Source: Balanoglossus misakiensis (Eukaryota > Hemichordata). From it: a stretch of DNA of 64,000 bases. Below, piece after piece: positions 26,201 through 39,640 of this stretch; the first letter of the stretch is position 1, and the number at the start of each line of letters is the position of its first letter. The position numbers and the translations under genes were made by a program. The DNA is taken from the NCBI GenBank assembly GCA_040954595.2, contig CM082576.2, positions 1,302,001 to 1,366,000 on the forward strand, read 5' to 3'. The notes under the pieces were generated by a model. It saw only the letters and a list, made by a program, of their open reading frames with translations. It had not been told where the DNA came from and ran no database searches.

Positions 26201-29200
26201 ATCGTCCTCTTTAAATGATGTGGCCAAACCAAAATGAATCCACCACAGTGACTGTATTTACATGTATTTCATGTTTATTCACATTTTATTCAAATAATAT
26301 CTCTTACGGTATGAAGCCAATGTCTACAAAGTGGAACAGACAGGGAGCTTTCACAGCCAGAAGAACAAATTCACATAACAGAGTAAACTACGTCATTTCA
26401 TAACCATAGTAACACTACATTGACATGATTGCATCCAGACAAGTTTTCGCTGACGCATTACTCTGAACGATACACTGATTCAGTCTTTTTTCCTTTCAAA
26501 ACTGGAAAAGTTGTTCTTATAAAGATCAATGAACCCAAATTCTTCAATTAGAAAATTAATGGAATATAAAACAAAAGATAAATCATCAAATTAAAAATAC
26601 TACAAGTTTTATTTTTTTGTAATGTACTGAAGCGAATTACACAGCTTAATATTTTTGATCTTCCCTGATTCTATCATACTTTTCTATGTTTGTTTGGGTG
26701 ATTTATTCAAAAAATAATAATATAAATCAGCTATTTAGGAAATGAATTGAGCTCATTGCTATAAAACAAATACATAATTTTCTTTTAATTTATTTCTTTG
26801 CTGTCTACGGAAGCCAGGCACCATGAATATACTCAGACTTAATATTGCAATCGATGGGTGGTAATAGTGATTGCTGGAAGGGTTACAAGTAAATAACAAG
26901 CCAGAATGTTCAGTCTATAGCCCCAACCCAAAGTACATTTCATTTGTTTCATTTCAAGAAAGCACTAGGTATTATCAATTTCACCACAGGTAGCCAAGAC
27001 GTATAGTGATTTGCAGAAAGTACATTAAAAGTAAATTCCTAGTAGTTTACAGGAAGTCAGAGGGCAAGTAGACCATCCATGCATTACTACTTTCTTTACT
27101 CACAGCAAGTATTTCATCTAAGTGGGATTGCTGACCTGAGCGCAACCACAATAAATGTAACGCTGAATATTTGGTGACAGCGTGATACACTATCACATGG
27201 ATGAAGGAACAATTTGGTGGGCTAACTTTAGGCGCTTTTATTTTCTTTTTCAGAAAGACCCCCTGCTGGTTGCCTAACTTGATAGCCTCTGCATTGTCAA
27301 CCACACTCAGCACAATATACCCATGTACATGTACTTCTACTTGTAATCATTTTGTAATAGATACCATCTATTGATCTACTTACAATCAATATTGGGGCAC
27401 CACTGTCTGAAGACAGAACCACTGTCTCAACCAAATATGGACAAGTTTTGTCCTGGTGTGAATTGGGAGTTTCAGATGTCAGGCCCAGCTTATATGTAAA
27501 ACTTAAAACAGCACCCAGACCAAAACTTGAGACCTGGTGGAGTTGATGGATGTCCTCTGACCTCAATGCTCTCATACTGCTGCACTTGAACTAGAACGAC
27601 TAAGTAGGTCAGAGGGCACTGTGATTGAAGTCAACCAAGGACAAAGTAACCTCCAAGTACACAACACACATGGTAGAGATTTGAGACAAAGATATGCCAG
27701 TCAGCAAAATGGGATAGTGTGAATAGTGTACTTCTGTACAAAACAAAAATCCCTTATTTCCATCCAACTTGCAATGAGCTCCTGGATGAAATTCAAACTC
27801 TCAAGATTTACCCTGTGACTAGGCCAGAGTATGCTTTACAGATCGAGTCTATTGAATGTGCACACGGCTTGTGGTCTCATTTCAAGCCCTCCTAGCTCTC
27901 CATGGCAACCATTACGATCAAGTATTGAAACTGGGGGTCTTCAAGCATTTTCAAGTAACGTAATACAGTCACAGTATTCCCAGTGTTTTACTTTTAAATT
28001 AGAAACGCTGACAGAAACTGAAATGCTTTGATAAGTGTTTATTACAAACTGTATCCCTCCCTACGAGATTCATCGGAGTCTGATTCCCTCCTTTATACAA
28101 TCAGCACTTAAAATGAATTCTGTGATAGCAACATTTACAGCCGCTTGATAAAGTGATTTGCCACTTTGAAGATTGTTAATAATCATGTTTCACTTTTTTC
28201 TCTGTTGATTGTATTTAGGTTAAATAATCCATCACCTCAATGATCTAAGACAAGTAATCCGTCATGAAATGAGTGGTTGTACAGTTTACGAACTATGGGC
28301 AAATTCACATTCTGTAACTTATCTCCAATCTTATCATCTCACTCTTTATGCTGGGTGAAAGTACTGTTAGTGGGAGACTCAACTCTTTCACAACTCTTGA
28401 AAAAGCACTTGTACTATAACCACAATTTCCCAAACCACTGATTACAAACTATTGAAAACAAACTGTACATGTTTCTACCTGTCAATTTTCCTTGTTTTAC
28501 AATTCCATCTCCACCAGGATGTATTTCTACTGGCTTTTACTGTTGTGTGTGCATGTGGAGTCTTTTGGCAGCAACATGAGAAATGACAGCTGAATGTACT
28601 CTGTAATGCCAGGTTGCATATTCATACAGAATATGGTATAAAATGTTCTCTGAGCATGAACAAAAAATTCTCAGAAATATTCATAATACTGAAGAAACAT
28701 CGAAGATTTCAGTCAAAATTGTTGACATTCTTCCCTTCTTTACCAAACACATAATTGCCTGGTTCACTGACCTAAGAGCAAATAAAATGGGATCAGAGGG
28801 CAAAAAGGTCCCTTTGAGGTTAAACTTTCTTACAATACAAAGTTTTGCGTAAGCACTTTGAAGTCACGAGTGCAAAGCGCGCCATAACAAGTTGTCTCTC
28901 TTACACGTAGGCAGGCCAAAAGTACATCTATCTCATGTCAGCTGGCATTACTCTTAACTTTTTCTGGGTCTTTTGCTTTGTTTGGTGTAATTTGTTGGTC
29001 TGCCAACCTCTGATGCAAGACTCATTTTTTCAGCGTACCTAAGGATGACACAGCCTTACCAGCCATCTGATTATTTGATTTATGAAGATACACTTTATCG
29101 GTAATTTACAAAATAAGAGAGAAATTTGTCAGATGTAAAATTGCCTGTGTGCAAATCCTGTTTTGCCTAATCTGAAATTGATTTACTATTGGGTATGATA

Positions 29201-32200
29201 ACTTTTCAAATATCATATTTCATGAAAGTACAATTTTTTCTTGTAAAATTATATTTATTGGCAATCTAGTATCTCCCGGCCTTTTCTTGGCACTGCCTAT
29301 GGCCAAGCCATGAAAAGGCAAGATAAAAAGATATCAATGCTAGCAAGTCCGAAGTTTGATAAAATAAAATACAGTTTTATAATTTATAAGTGATTGCTAT
29401 AAATAATTTATAAAATGACCATGTATGATAAGAAGGAGATTATAACTGTCAAAATTATATTTTCCATAACCAGACGACAGTTGGACTTTGGAAGTTTTAT
29501 CTGTCATCCATCAGAACTGCTGGTCCCAATTTGATAATACCAAAAATCCTTTGAACATTCATTACAAGTTGAAAGTGCTTGTTTTGGATACTATTTGTAT
29601 TCAGTTTTGCACTACTGACATTTGTTTACAAGTTATTAACTTATTTAGATGTTTACCTTGTTTACCAATTTCCGCTTGATTAGAACTACAAGTATAAATC
29701 GTGTAATAGGTTTGCTATTCTGAAATTTATTTTGTCAACTGTACTGAAACAGGAAACTCGTCTTACGAACATGTCTAGTATTCACTGATACCAGCATTCT
29801 GTTTACTGTCACTTTTATGAGTGTATAAAACTTCCATGAAATCAGAATTCTTATGTCGGTACATTGACCTCAGCATATTGAAGGTACAAAACTAAACCAC
29901 AGTTACAGTACAGATTTGTCTGAAGACTAAGATTCACTATAAAGTTTTCAGCTGGTGGACGTATGGTGAGTTCTCCTTTCCAAGATTTGCGGTAAATCTC
30001 ACCATAATCCAAACAACAGGAAACCAGGGCCTGGAAACAGATGCATGATATGGAATGTAAAGTTTGTACACTTGTCTGAATTCACATCAAGTTAAAATTA
30101 AATGCATAGGAATTTTCAAGTATGTATTGATGATGACATACCTAGACAAAAACATTTGCTCTCTTATGACGCTGACTTGCACAGACATCAAACATAACTG
30201 TTGACAAGTATGACAATTTTAGCATGTTTTACGATCAGCTAAAAGCAATGTTTGCAACTCCTTTGATATTTACGGGCAAAAACTGCTGCCATGTGCAACT
30301 AATAGGCAAATTGTTTTCACAGTTATATTCTGATATTAAACAGAGAATGATTGAACGTGAAGCAGCATATTACAGAAATGCCATCAATTACAAAACCTAA
30401 ACCAAAACTTGACTAAGCCGCCAACAATTGAGCGCAGTGACCCAACAATAATGATCATTGAGGTTACTTCCATCAATACTTTGTTGGTATCTTCAAAGAG
30501 ATAGAGAACCACCCCCTCTTGGCTCACAGCTGTATAGATCACACCCAGTGTGAATCACAATCCAGGCTAAGGTACACCCATAAGAAAGTTGCCAGCTTTA
30601 TAGAAATTAAGTCGATGTTAAGCAGCTGATTACAAGAAAAATATTCAATGGCTGTACTTTAACCAGTCTAGATTTGCAAAATGACCCGTGGTGCAGGCTT
30701 TCCAATTATGCCGCCGACATTCTGCCATTGATATTTCTGTTATTACTGTGGCAATTTCGCTATCACAAATTATTTTATTAATAATAAATCAAACCCAAAT
30801 TATACAACAAAAGTTGCTATGATGAGTTTGCTATCAAAAACACACTTACAAACGAAGAGATCACATTTTGTTTCCATCTACACAACTAGCTTGAAATCGG
30901 AAAGTGCTCCTGTTGGAAGTAAGCCTAATGCCCTTCATAAATAATGAAAGTAAAACAGCATTTTATGAAATCTTATGAACTTTGAAGTGAATTTGAACAG
31001 ATGGCAGTGGCATAGTTTGTGTCAATGTACACTATTTGCAATTTGACATGCCAATGATAATTTGAAATCATTACAGGCGCAATCAACCATAATATGCGAA
31101 ATTGGCAATCATTATTTAATGCTGCCATTCAATAAAATTCAAGTAATAAATGACTTTACATGAATTTCCACCTATTTTATCTTATTTGCCTTTGCTTAAT
31201 TTTCAGTTCATTATTTTTCGATCAGGCGAGATCATGATGGCAATAATATTTCATTCCAAGCTCTCTGTGCCAGCTCATGTCATAAAGTGAATATTTTCAT
31301 CAAAGGTAGATTTGAATATTTTTCCTATCCAAGTGTACTGTACATTTTCATGTAAATAAACCTGTAATCAAAAAGTAATAAGTAATCCGGAATAGGGAAA
31401 GAAATTCATTTTTATCACCTAGCTAAAGCAAACTAGTCAATGAAAAACACATCAATGGTGATTTTATCAAGTACTGCCTGATACTTACATTGTAAAAGAG
31501 GTTTATTTTTTCCAAGCCATACCAAGATATCACCAAACTGGAGAGGATTTGCCCTTTTCATTAGAACCTACCTTGCCCATTGCCATTCACAAACATGTCC
31601 CGCTAAACATAAAGCTAATTCGTACTTCAGAAATCAGATGAAACACACATTCAATACATGGATTTAACTCATAAAAATCACACACATCGTGCTTTCAGAG
31701 CAAGATCTATCATGATTACTTGAAAATCAAAATGCAAAGCAATATATTGTAATGATATCTCAAATCAGAATTGAACGCAAACAACGTTGATGGTTTACAA
31801 AATTTCAACAATGGATTGATCAATTTCAATTACTTGTCAATCTTACTCTTCAATCTGATAGTGTGTGATATCAGTGTGAATGTTAAATCACAATGTTAAT
31901 ATCATGAACAGAACAGAAACTAACATCAACGTTAGTCAACTCCCTTCTGCAGCTAAAGTAACTAAATCAGTAGAGTAAAGTTACTGATGCCCGTTTCGTG
32001 TCAACCATGGATTTAGATGATGAATAGGCATTAATAATACAAATGTAACAATAGAGGCAATAAAAGGACATAGGATACTTGATGATCAAAAGTGAACCTA
32101 CCTGAACGTCTGCATTTCTCTCCTATAAGCATTCGCATTTTCAGAAAGCTTATGGTAAGCCTCATAATTGCAGCTTTATCTAGCTGCGCGCACACATTGT

Positions 32201-35200
32201 GTGGCAATGGGAGTTGATGAGCCAACTCGTAGAAAATTTCTGTTTCTTTGCTGCGTCGGAATCTCGCAGCATCCCTCGACTTCTCCTTCCTCTTCTCCGA
32301 GTTTCTGCAAGAGAGAATGAGAAAATGAAAGTAACAGTCAGACATTGCAAAAAAACCAACACAACAACACCACAATTATTTTCAAGCTTGAAAAGACATA
32401 CCTCTCTTTTAACATATTGCAATCGGAGTAGTTAAGGTTTTAGGGATGGTCAAATAATGATTTTTCAAACGAGGCTAACTGTATTGGAGACTACAGCGGG
32501 AGCTCTGCATTCTCTCAGGCAGCCTATGGCATGGTTTCAACGTCACTTAGTATCAATTTGAATGCTTAGGCAAAGTCCGAGCTCTGCTGACAGCAAAGGC
32601 AACTGTTGATGAATGGAACAAGAAATTCCTTTCTTCCTGAGCGACTTTTGATTAATGATTATGACGTCAATCACAAAGGGAAGGAGTGGAGTTGGAAGAA
32701 TGACTACTGCAATGATTGCATCCAGCTCTCTGCCACCTTTCTGATTGCATTACATGGTTACAATGCTAATGTTCTGGATCACGTGATCACTTTGTAACTC
32801 AACCCTTCCAATATCTTCCTGTCTGCCAGTTTGAACTATCACACACTGTGACAAAGCCTATGCCCACAATCCACTGCATAATGCTTGTACAAACCAAAGT
32901 TCGGTTCAATGCGGTTATTTGTTAAAACGTCTGTCTACGTGCAGCCCTTTATATCCTGGTTAACACAAATTTCACTCAAATATCCTAGCCATGCCTTTTC
33001 TCAAATATTTCTTTTTGGGGGGTCTCAATATTTTATCATTTTTGTTGATTTTCTAACTGGAATCAGCATTAATTTGGAGAATGTAAAACTTCTGGATGTT
33101 ACCACATCCAAGTCATTGCTACTTTAACTTTTAAGACTGCTGGACTGACAGCAATGTACACTAGACAAAATTTAAAAACACAATCTGAAAGCCTTGAATG
33201 GACACAAAGATTTACTAACCCGTCTCTACTGCAGGAAACATTTGACATGAATCACAGCTAACATGGAAAGACTTCTCAAGTGTACAATGTGTATCTAAGT
33301 AACCTGTCATTCAATTTCCCCTTAGCACAGCCTGCTCATCCAAAACCACGAAGAAAACAATGGCTTGACTACCACCAAGGAGAGAACAATGACCCTGTTC
33401 TAGTGGGGAGAACAATAGCAATATTGTACTTTCAGAACTTTCTGGGGTGAAAGGGTGGCCAAGGACATTAAAACAAATCCTGCTATAGTGCTAGACAAGA
33501 AGACAAGCAGATATGTGGAGAGAGCAGAGAATAGAGATGTTATAGATGTAATAATCTCTACAATGCAGCTGAAGAATTCTTTCAATGTAAAGTTCCAGAG
33601 CAAGAATTCCTCACAATGACATAATGCAATTTGTCATCTATCAATTCAAAGAAGAGCTGTCAGTTTCATAGCACCATTATCTCTTATTTCCTACGACCTA
33701 GAATTTTACTAAGTGTGGAAATGATGCAGATATATTATGCATTTGCATGCATATCTGCCTTCTGCTTGGAGAAGTCATCATAGATACTTTGACATTTTTA
33801 CCATTCATGACATGGTTCCATTCCTGCAAAGAGTCTTTAGTTTGGAGTTACCGCAATTAACATAATGTTTCCATAGTTTGTTCAAAAATCACTACCACTT
33901 TCACATTTTGAAACTTTACTTTCCCTGTGCAATTTGAAGATTGTGTGAATTCATAAAGCTGACTACACACATTCCCCCCTTTCCTGTTTTATCCCTTCCG
34001 GTGTATGACATTCAAATGATGAGACTTCCTGGTAAACATGTAAAGACCATCTCCTGTAATTCTCGTTCCCTTAATGGATTCTTGACAATCGCTCACTTTT
34101 TGCAAATCATTATAGCAAATCACTTTTTGTCATGGCAACCAGAGGCAGTGTCATTCTGACACAGCTCCTCACAAAATGAGGGACTACCAGGTACTCATTT
34201 ATGACCAGGGTGCAATGCAGCTGTTATGCACTATAATGCATTTCGTATGTGTTACCCTTTGAACAATAATCAGTAAAGGATCCAAGTTGGTTTGTATTCT
34301 GCAACAGAAGCTACACCATGATAAAGAGACTCTGAGTTCAACCATTCCCTGAACACAAACCCATCTCCACAGCACCATCCTTTACACTATTCAAATCCTG
34401 TGGACTCTGGGTAATTTTTCATGTTCCCTTCATATCCCACTGTTATGTATTGCACTATCTTCTTCAAAACAGTAAAGTTGAAATGGTGATATCAATTTGA
34501 TGATCATGTATGACTCATAGTTGCCATCTCTGTCACCTACTAAAACTTCACACAATATAGAAGGCCAAAAGTTGGCATAACATCACTAGAACTATAAATT
34601 TTTTGCTTCTTTCCCATAAGAATGGTAATGAACTCATATTTAATTTTGACACTAGTCTCAATAATAGTTTATAGCAATGGCAGAGATGAATTCTACTACT
34701 TCTACTAGTTCCGTTTGCAATCCAAAAATTAAACCCCCCTCAGTAAATGTTTGTTCTGCAGTCTGAAAGAAATCAATTCAGTGATGAGAATTTCAAACAT
34801 AAATCGATCTATTGAATTGTAAACACACCGCCCCGACCCTACCGTAAGTCTCAAAGAACAACCTTACATGTATATTCACTATACACTTTAAAAGCACTAT
34901 TTTGCAAAACTCAGTGCGTACTTGTCCTATTTTGGACAATTTGATTATTTAAAGTGTGGGAAAGTATGAGTTAATGTCAGGTGATTAAAGTGTTGCATAC
35001 CACTTCTCATGAAATAGACAAAGATGGTCCAGGGACTGGAAATGCTTGACACAGGCCACTTAACACAATAATGAACAAAGAACCATCTTTACATGGCAAT
35101 TTCCATAAACTCAGTGTATTCAGGTATTTGCTCAGCAGAGGAAGACAGTATGTCAATAGTCATGCAATACCAATATCTCTATTTGCATAATCAATTTTCG

Positions 35201-38200
35201 AAAACTCTCGTCTTGAGACATGAATTTCTTTGACAGTTGCTGCACATACAAGACAGAATTTAGTTTGTGCATTCTCATTCAAATTGATTTTGATTTCTGT
35301 TTATTGACTACCATTGGGGATTTGTAACAAGTCGATGCTAACTGTTTACGCAAACTAACTGTTTTCTCAGTTTCTCGTGATGTTGTAATCACTGTGTCTG
35401 CATTTATAATAAATCAATATTCTCATTAAAAGATGTTTAGCATCAGTACTAATACTTGCTGGAGAAACCCTGCTTATCATAGCAGTGTATACTGCAACAA
35501 CAAAATGAAACAAAAACACGTAACAGATTGATTATTAACTTTGAAATGTCCACACTAAACTTTCAAAGTGGTTAATATATTTGATTGATGAATTTACAGG
35601 TCAGAAAATAAAGTATCTACCAAACAGATAAAAACAAACAGAGATAAGACACTCTCCATCTTGAGTACTTGTCCAAAAGGTGATATAATATTTATCGATC
35701 TATCCACTATGCTAAGCTAACCCATGTTGTAAAATTCAACTCATTTATCTGTGTCTGTAAATCAGTGGTGAACATTTATCTGCCGAACTTCACTACTTTG
35801 TGGCCATAAAATACTCCAAAAAGTCTATCAGGTTGAACGGATGCCATTTTAACAGAACTGTATCACAGTCATCAACATGTCAATGTCAATGAATTGACAG
35901 TCCGTGCTGGATTAATTGAGGAATTAGGAAAACAATCATGGAATAAAGTCATGTCTGTAAAATGGCTCTGAAAATGTTTTGAACAAAGTATTTTTCTTAA
36001 TCTGTGTAAGTTCTTGTATCTAAAATAACCAAGTTGTTATCAAAATACTGTCACTATACAGTTATTGTATATTATATTATACCAGTATATTGATGGTGTA
36101 AATCACGCTATTTGATTGGTCGAGACACGACACGTGACCGTGATATATTAGCCATATACCACAGTCATATATCATAGTTAAAGAAAATGCCTTTTTAAAA
36201 TGTTTTATGCAAAGTTTCAATATACTGGCATAATATAATAGCAATAAAACACCCCCAGCCATGGTATACCACTCGATTTTGACCAGTTCAACTCCATATA
36301 CGCACTCGCTATCGCTCGTGCGTATATGTCGTGAACTGGTCAAAATCTCGTGATATACCATGGCTGGGGGTGTTTTATTGCTTAAATAATTAACATCAAA
36401 TTTATCTAACAGGCAAATCAGACATTTACAGGGATAATTTTATTCAGATATGACACAAAGGTCCTTGACCTTGATATAGTTCATGACTTCCTATATCCCC
36501 ACATGCATGATCTGCATGTTAAAAATAACCAGTATTTAATCTGTGAATATTTAAAATAGCAACTTGACATTTACCAAATGTCACCACCTGAGGGCACTGG
36601 GGTGGGATGTGGCCTAATGGTGTTAATGTATTCAACTGGGACAAGGTACATCTATGCTAATGATCGGGTCATAGGTAACCATGCATGACATAAACAACTT
36701 TCCTTTTCCTGCTTTCACTGGAATTTATCCAATTCATGAGAACAGCCACAGATGACGCTATTGCTATGAATCTGAATCTAGTAATAGAACATTAACAGTA
36801 CACAAAAAATGTTCTTGTGATTTGAACACATTTATTTTCTGTACATGGCTTGCACCTCTTAAACTTGGATGGTTGCCAATTAATACATCGCAGTGCAAAG
36901 TTCACTCTGAAAACAATCTGACTTCAACAGGTCACAATCTCCTTCAAATAGGGGACATCTACAAGTAGATTTGGCATTTTCACAGTCTAGTATTTCTGCT
37001 GCAAGTGAACTTCAAACAATCCATACAGCAGACACACAGACACTGATACAAAGGTCAATCCGGGGTTCAACAATTCACCCTACTTATTTATGTACATATT
37101 GGCAAAGTTCAAGGTTTAAATTCCAGACAGTGGAGGACCATAAAGGACTTATCTGCATGTATCTACATGCATCTGAACTTTTGACTGTAATATCTTGTAG
37201 GGTCTGAGTTTTTTTTTCTTCATAATATCATGTCCACGAGACAGCAAGTGTTCAAAATAATCACTATCGGTAACTGTCCAAATCATAATTGAACATGTCC
37301 ACAAAATACATGATGGAATTAGTAGAATTTCAGCATACCATGATTTTTTTACATTCTTGTTCAATGGCAGTACTGTTCACAGGATGAAAAGTGTTCAATC
37401 TGTTATCAACTTACGTACAAACCTATTTCCTAAACTACCTGTCCAACATGTCAGAATTTGTTCCATATCTATGTTAATTTGCATCTGCTTTCTTTTCTGG
37501 TATAGCATTTTTGTTTGCTGTTCTTTTATCTTCCCTTCTTGAAATGATGACCTGGTTGATATTGATAACATTTAGATATCAGTGCATATTTTTAGAGAAT
37601 AAACATCAGTCAGGTGGGAAATCACCTCTGAACCAGATCTTGTGAGGAAAGAAAACTCTGACATGAACAATACATTAGGTTACTGTTGCATCTTCCTATG
37701 CCATTTTGAATACATCATATAGATAGGAAAACTAAGGCCTAAAAATGGTACATTTTTATATATCTCTGCCTGTCCTCAAAGAGGCAATTTTCAATCATTG
37801 GTACAGTCTCATGTCATATTAGTTCTTGGTGACTATGCTGTATGCATGTGGTGGAGAGAGCCTTTGCTCTTCCACTATAAATATCTTCAATACAATATGA
37901 CTGTGAACTCTAGGCACATGGGATTTAACCAGGACTATGATTTTTGTCACCCTTCAGATAACTGTCAGTCTTTTGCATACTGCTGCATGCTTCCCATCTG
38001 CATATTCACACTTTCATTAACACATCCATTGTTATATTTCACACCAAGGTCCCCTATGAACTTCTCTTTTGTTTTCTGATACACCTGCTGCTGCTAGGCA
38101 CATTCTTTCACTCTGAATACCCAAGATTCTCTGCCTTTTTGTTCATTCCACTTTTGCATCTGATGAAGGAGACTACATGTCTTTGGAAGCTCTTGCTATG

Positions 38201-39245
38201 GTATCAATTAGCAAATGTAGAATCAGGTAATATGCAGGTAAGTTCCATCAAACAACGGGGAAAATGGTGCATAAATTTATTTGGTGTCATCATCCTTTGT
38301 TAGAATTTAGATGGCAGGGACTCCAGGGTGTTGAGGTCAAATCATAAAATTGTGCCACCATTGTGCCCTAACCCCGATGTGCAGTCCACAATTTATAATT
38401 TGTATAACTCTTCGCACGGAACACACTCTTGTCACACGCTCGATGGACATGCCTATTTACGTACAAGTGCTACACCCAACTCAACGATTACGCTAGCTAC
38501 GTCATCACACAAATCCCACTGACCTGACGCTATTATAACGTCTACCCGGTACCCTCACCGGGAAAAGCACCGACACAGAGTTCATACGATGAAAAACGCC
38601 ATGTGCTTTGCAGAATGTAAAACACTGTCAGCATAGTGTTACTTAGTTTATCATATTTTATCTTAAAAAGACCATCGGGGAGACACGACGACTTGAATTT
38701 GAAACGCTGCCAGTACACAACCGGGCCGACTGTATATCACTACACACAGTTGTAAACGACACGCAGTCTATTCTCATTAAAAACAGCGTGTGCGTAAACA
38801 AGAACAGCATTACCTTCCCTTTCCGAACCTTATTTTGGGGTTGGGGATAACGATTATCAAATCAAAGATGTCAACACTCTAAAAAGAAAACGACTCTTCG
38901 TTCATATATGAACAAAGGTACACATAGTGTAGTATAGGCTGACCAACGCAATGTGGCAACTGACACCGGCCCGGCCCCGCGACCGCGCGCAACCTTGCCA
39001 AGGTCATATCAATACACAGGGACAATCATGCACAACGAGGATCTGTGTTACGTCATATTACATCACACAGTAGTAGTGTGAGATGTTATTTATAATCATA
39101 ATTAACATTTTGAAAGAAATCCCGTGGAATACTCTGCAATTGACCGTCGACCGCTTAAACAAATATTTCGCAATACATATATGTACAACAAGGAAGGGAA
39201 CTTTCCCAAAACATACCTCCTTTTCTCCTTCGTCGTTGAACTCAT
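14221..39245 (-). CDS. HIF1A: Hypoxia-inducible factor alpha (bHLH-PAS transcription factor), complete
   Basis: Fifteen coding exons: 39245-39217, 32304-32102, 23720-23563, 23089-22892, 21278-21076, 20245-20139, 19314-19167, 18829-18651, 18281-18201, 17854-17601, 17377-17255, 16993-16788, 16494-16190, 15095-14974 and 14406-14221. All joins keep phase, giving 2502 nt and 833 residues (human HIF1A has 826). Domains: bHLH about 12-70 ([19 protein letters not shown]), PAS-A 80-195, PAS-B 220-350 ([24 protein letters not shown]). The N-terminal degron is LPYLAP with Pro422 and the C-terminal degron is MRAPYIPM with Pro572. A nuclear-localisation-like IRKRKL follows. The C-TAD contains YDAEVNAPV (Asn800, the FIH target position) and [13 protein letters not shown]. 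In the known family, prolyl hydroxylation recruits VHL for degradation and Asn hydroxylation blocks p300. Oddities: Arg replaces Leu in the second degron's LxxLAP, Ala replaces the Cys of vertebrate YDCEVN, and there is a ten-residue C-terminal extension. Confidence 0.96.
18117..18146 (-). other. Candidate 30-nt micro-exon in HIF-alpha between exons 9 and 10
   Basis: On the minus strand, AAAG precedes this 30-nt stretch and GTGAAAG follows it. It starts and ends in phase 1, exactly like the intron it lies in, so its inclusion would add ten acidic residues reading [10 protein letters not shown] before [12 protein letters not shown]. Human HIF1A has a similar TDDQQLEE stretch just after its first degron. 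The acceptor has a poor pyrimidine tract, so it may be skipped, alternative or not real. Confidence 0.35.
19098..19151. repeat. GTCT tetranucleotide microsatellite
   Basis: About twelve near-perfect TCTG units with one CCTC interruption, inside the HIF intron immediately downstream of the exon ending at 19167 (minus strand), so it lies within about 16 bp of that donor. Confidence 0.85.
20932..21029. repeat. Small imperfect inverted-repeat element
   Basis: The left end TTAACCCTTTCACCC and the right end GGTGTTAAAAGAGTTAA form an imperfect 15-17 bp inverted pair around about 65 bp, inside the HIF intron between exons 21076 and 20245. It could be a degraded MITE. Related TTAATCC(C)TTT words occur at 12990-13085 and 54668-54675, but I could not establish a family. 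Confidence 0.3.
23721..32101 (-). other. HIF-alpha intron 2 (8.4 kb)
   Basis: This intron separates the bHLH exon from PAS-A. All open frames here are short and lack paired splice sites or recognisable protein sequence. The composition is AT-rich, with poly-T tracts at 24590-24650. GTCAGAGGGCA-like words recur at 27056, 27606 and 28794. I see no RNA gene or transposon with clear ends. Confidence 0.6.
36240..36382. mobile_element. Near-perfect palindromic element (MITE-like), about 143 bp
   Basis: The left arm begins AGCAATAAAACACCCCCAGC and the right arm ends GCTGGGGGTGTTTTATTGCT. The arms of roughly 65 bp stay complementary, with a few mismatches, down to a loop of a few bases around CTATCG at 36308-36313. 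No target duplication is clear at this boundary. The preceding 36085-36239 (TTTGATTGGTCGAGACACG, ACACGTGACC) may belong to a larger element. Transcribed from either strand it would fold into one long hairpin. Confidence 0.75.
36584..36597 (+). promoter_or_regulatory. CTCF-like core motif in HIF intron 1
   Basis: CCACCTGAGGGCAC matches the bilaterian CTCF core CCASYAGRKGGCRS at 13 of 14 positions (T for A at position 6). It lies about 200 bp from the palindromic element. Weak evidence on its own. Confidence 0.3.
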
Positions 39246-39640
39246 TTTCTTGAAGAAAACTCCAATAAAAACAGCTCAGATAATAGGTAAGTTCTCAAAG
39301 TACAACGTTCCACAAAATGTATGGTCACATTGGGGATGCAGCCTCAGAACTCTGCTAAGGATTGCACCGTTTCGATTGTCGATTTCACACCAGCATTGCT
39401 AAAACGCAAATTTATGATATGCAAACGAATGTGAGCTATGTCATTGACGGAACACATTCAACGCGGTTTCAAGACTATCCAACTTCTTATTGTTTTGCAA
39501 TTATAGACATTTTCCCAATATTACCCACATAAAACATACTAACATATCGTAGTGGGCAAAAATTTTATTACATATTGTAAAATCTGTGGAAACTTTATCG
39601 TTAAATAAAATTTGGAGCTCACGAAACTTGACTGACGTCA
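38400..39640 (-). promoter_or_regulatory. HIF-alpha promoter region, CpG-rich, with a CRE
   Basis: CpG density rises sharply around the first coding exon, peaking at 38965-38990 (CCGGCCCCGCGACCGCGCGC) just inside intron 1. A perfect palindromic CRE (TGACGTCA) lies at 39633-39640, about 390 bp upstream of the start codon, and a half-type TTACGTCA lies at 39048-39055. No TATA box is evident. The exact start of transcription is not visible. Confidence 0.5.

Larger units (their letters stand above)
32305..39216 (-). other. HIF-alpha intron 1 (6.9 kb)
   Basis: This intron lies between the 29-nt first coding exon and the bHLH exon. It carries the palindromic element at 36240-36382, a CTCF-like word at 36584-36597 and, next to exon 1, a CpG-rich stretch (38400-39000). 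No exon-like coding sequence is supported. The plus-strand frame 32199-32435 is the shadow of the bHLH exon. Confidence 0.6.

Noticed and set aside
30508-30524. CTCF-like word CCACCCCCTCTTGGC
   Set aside because: Several mismatches at critical core positions.
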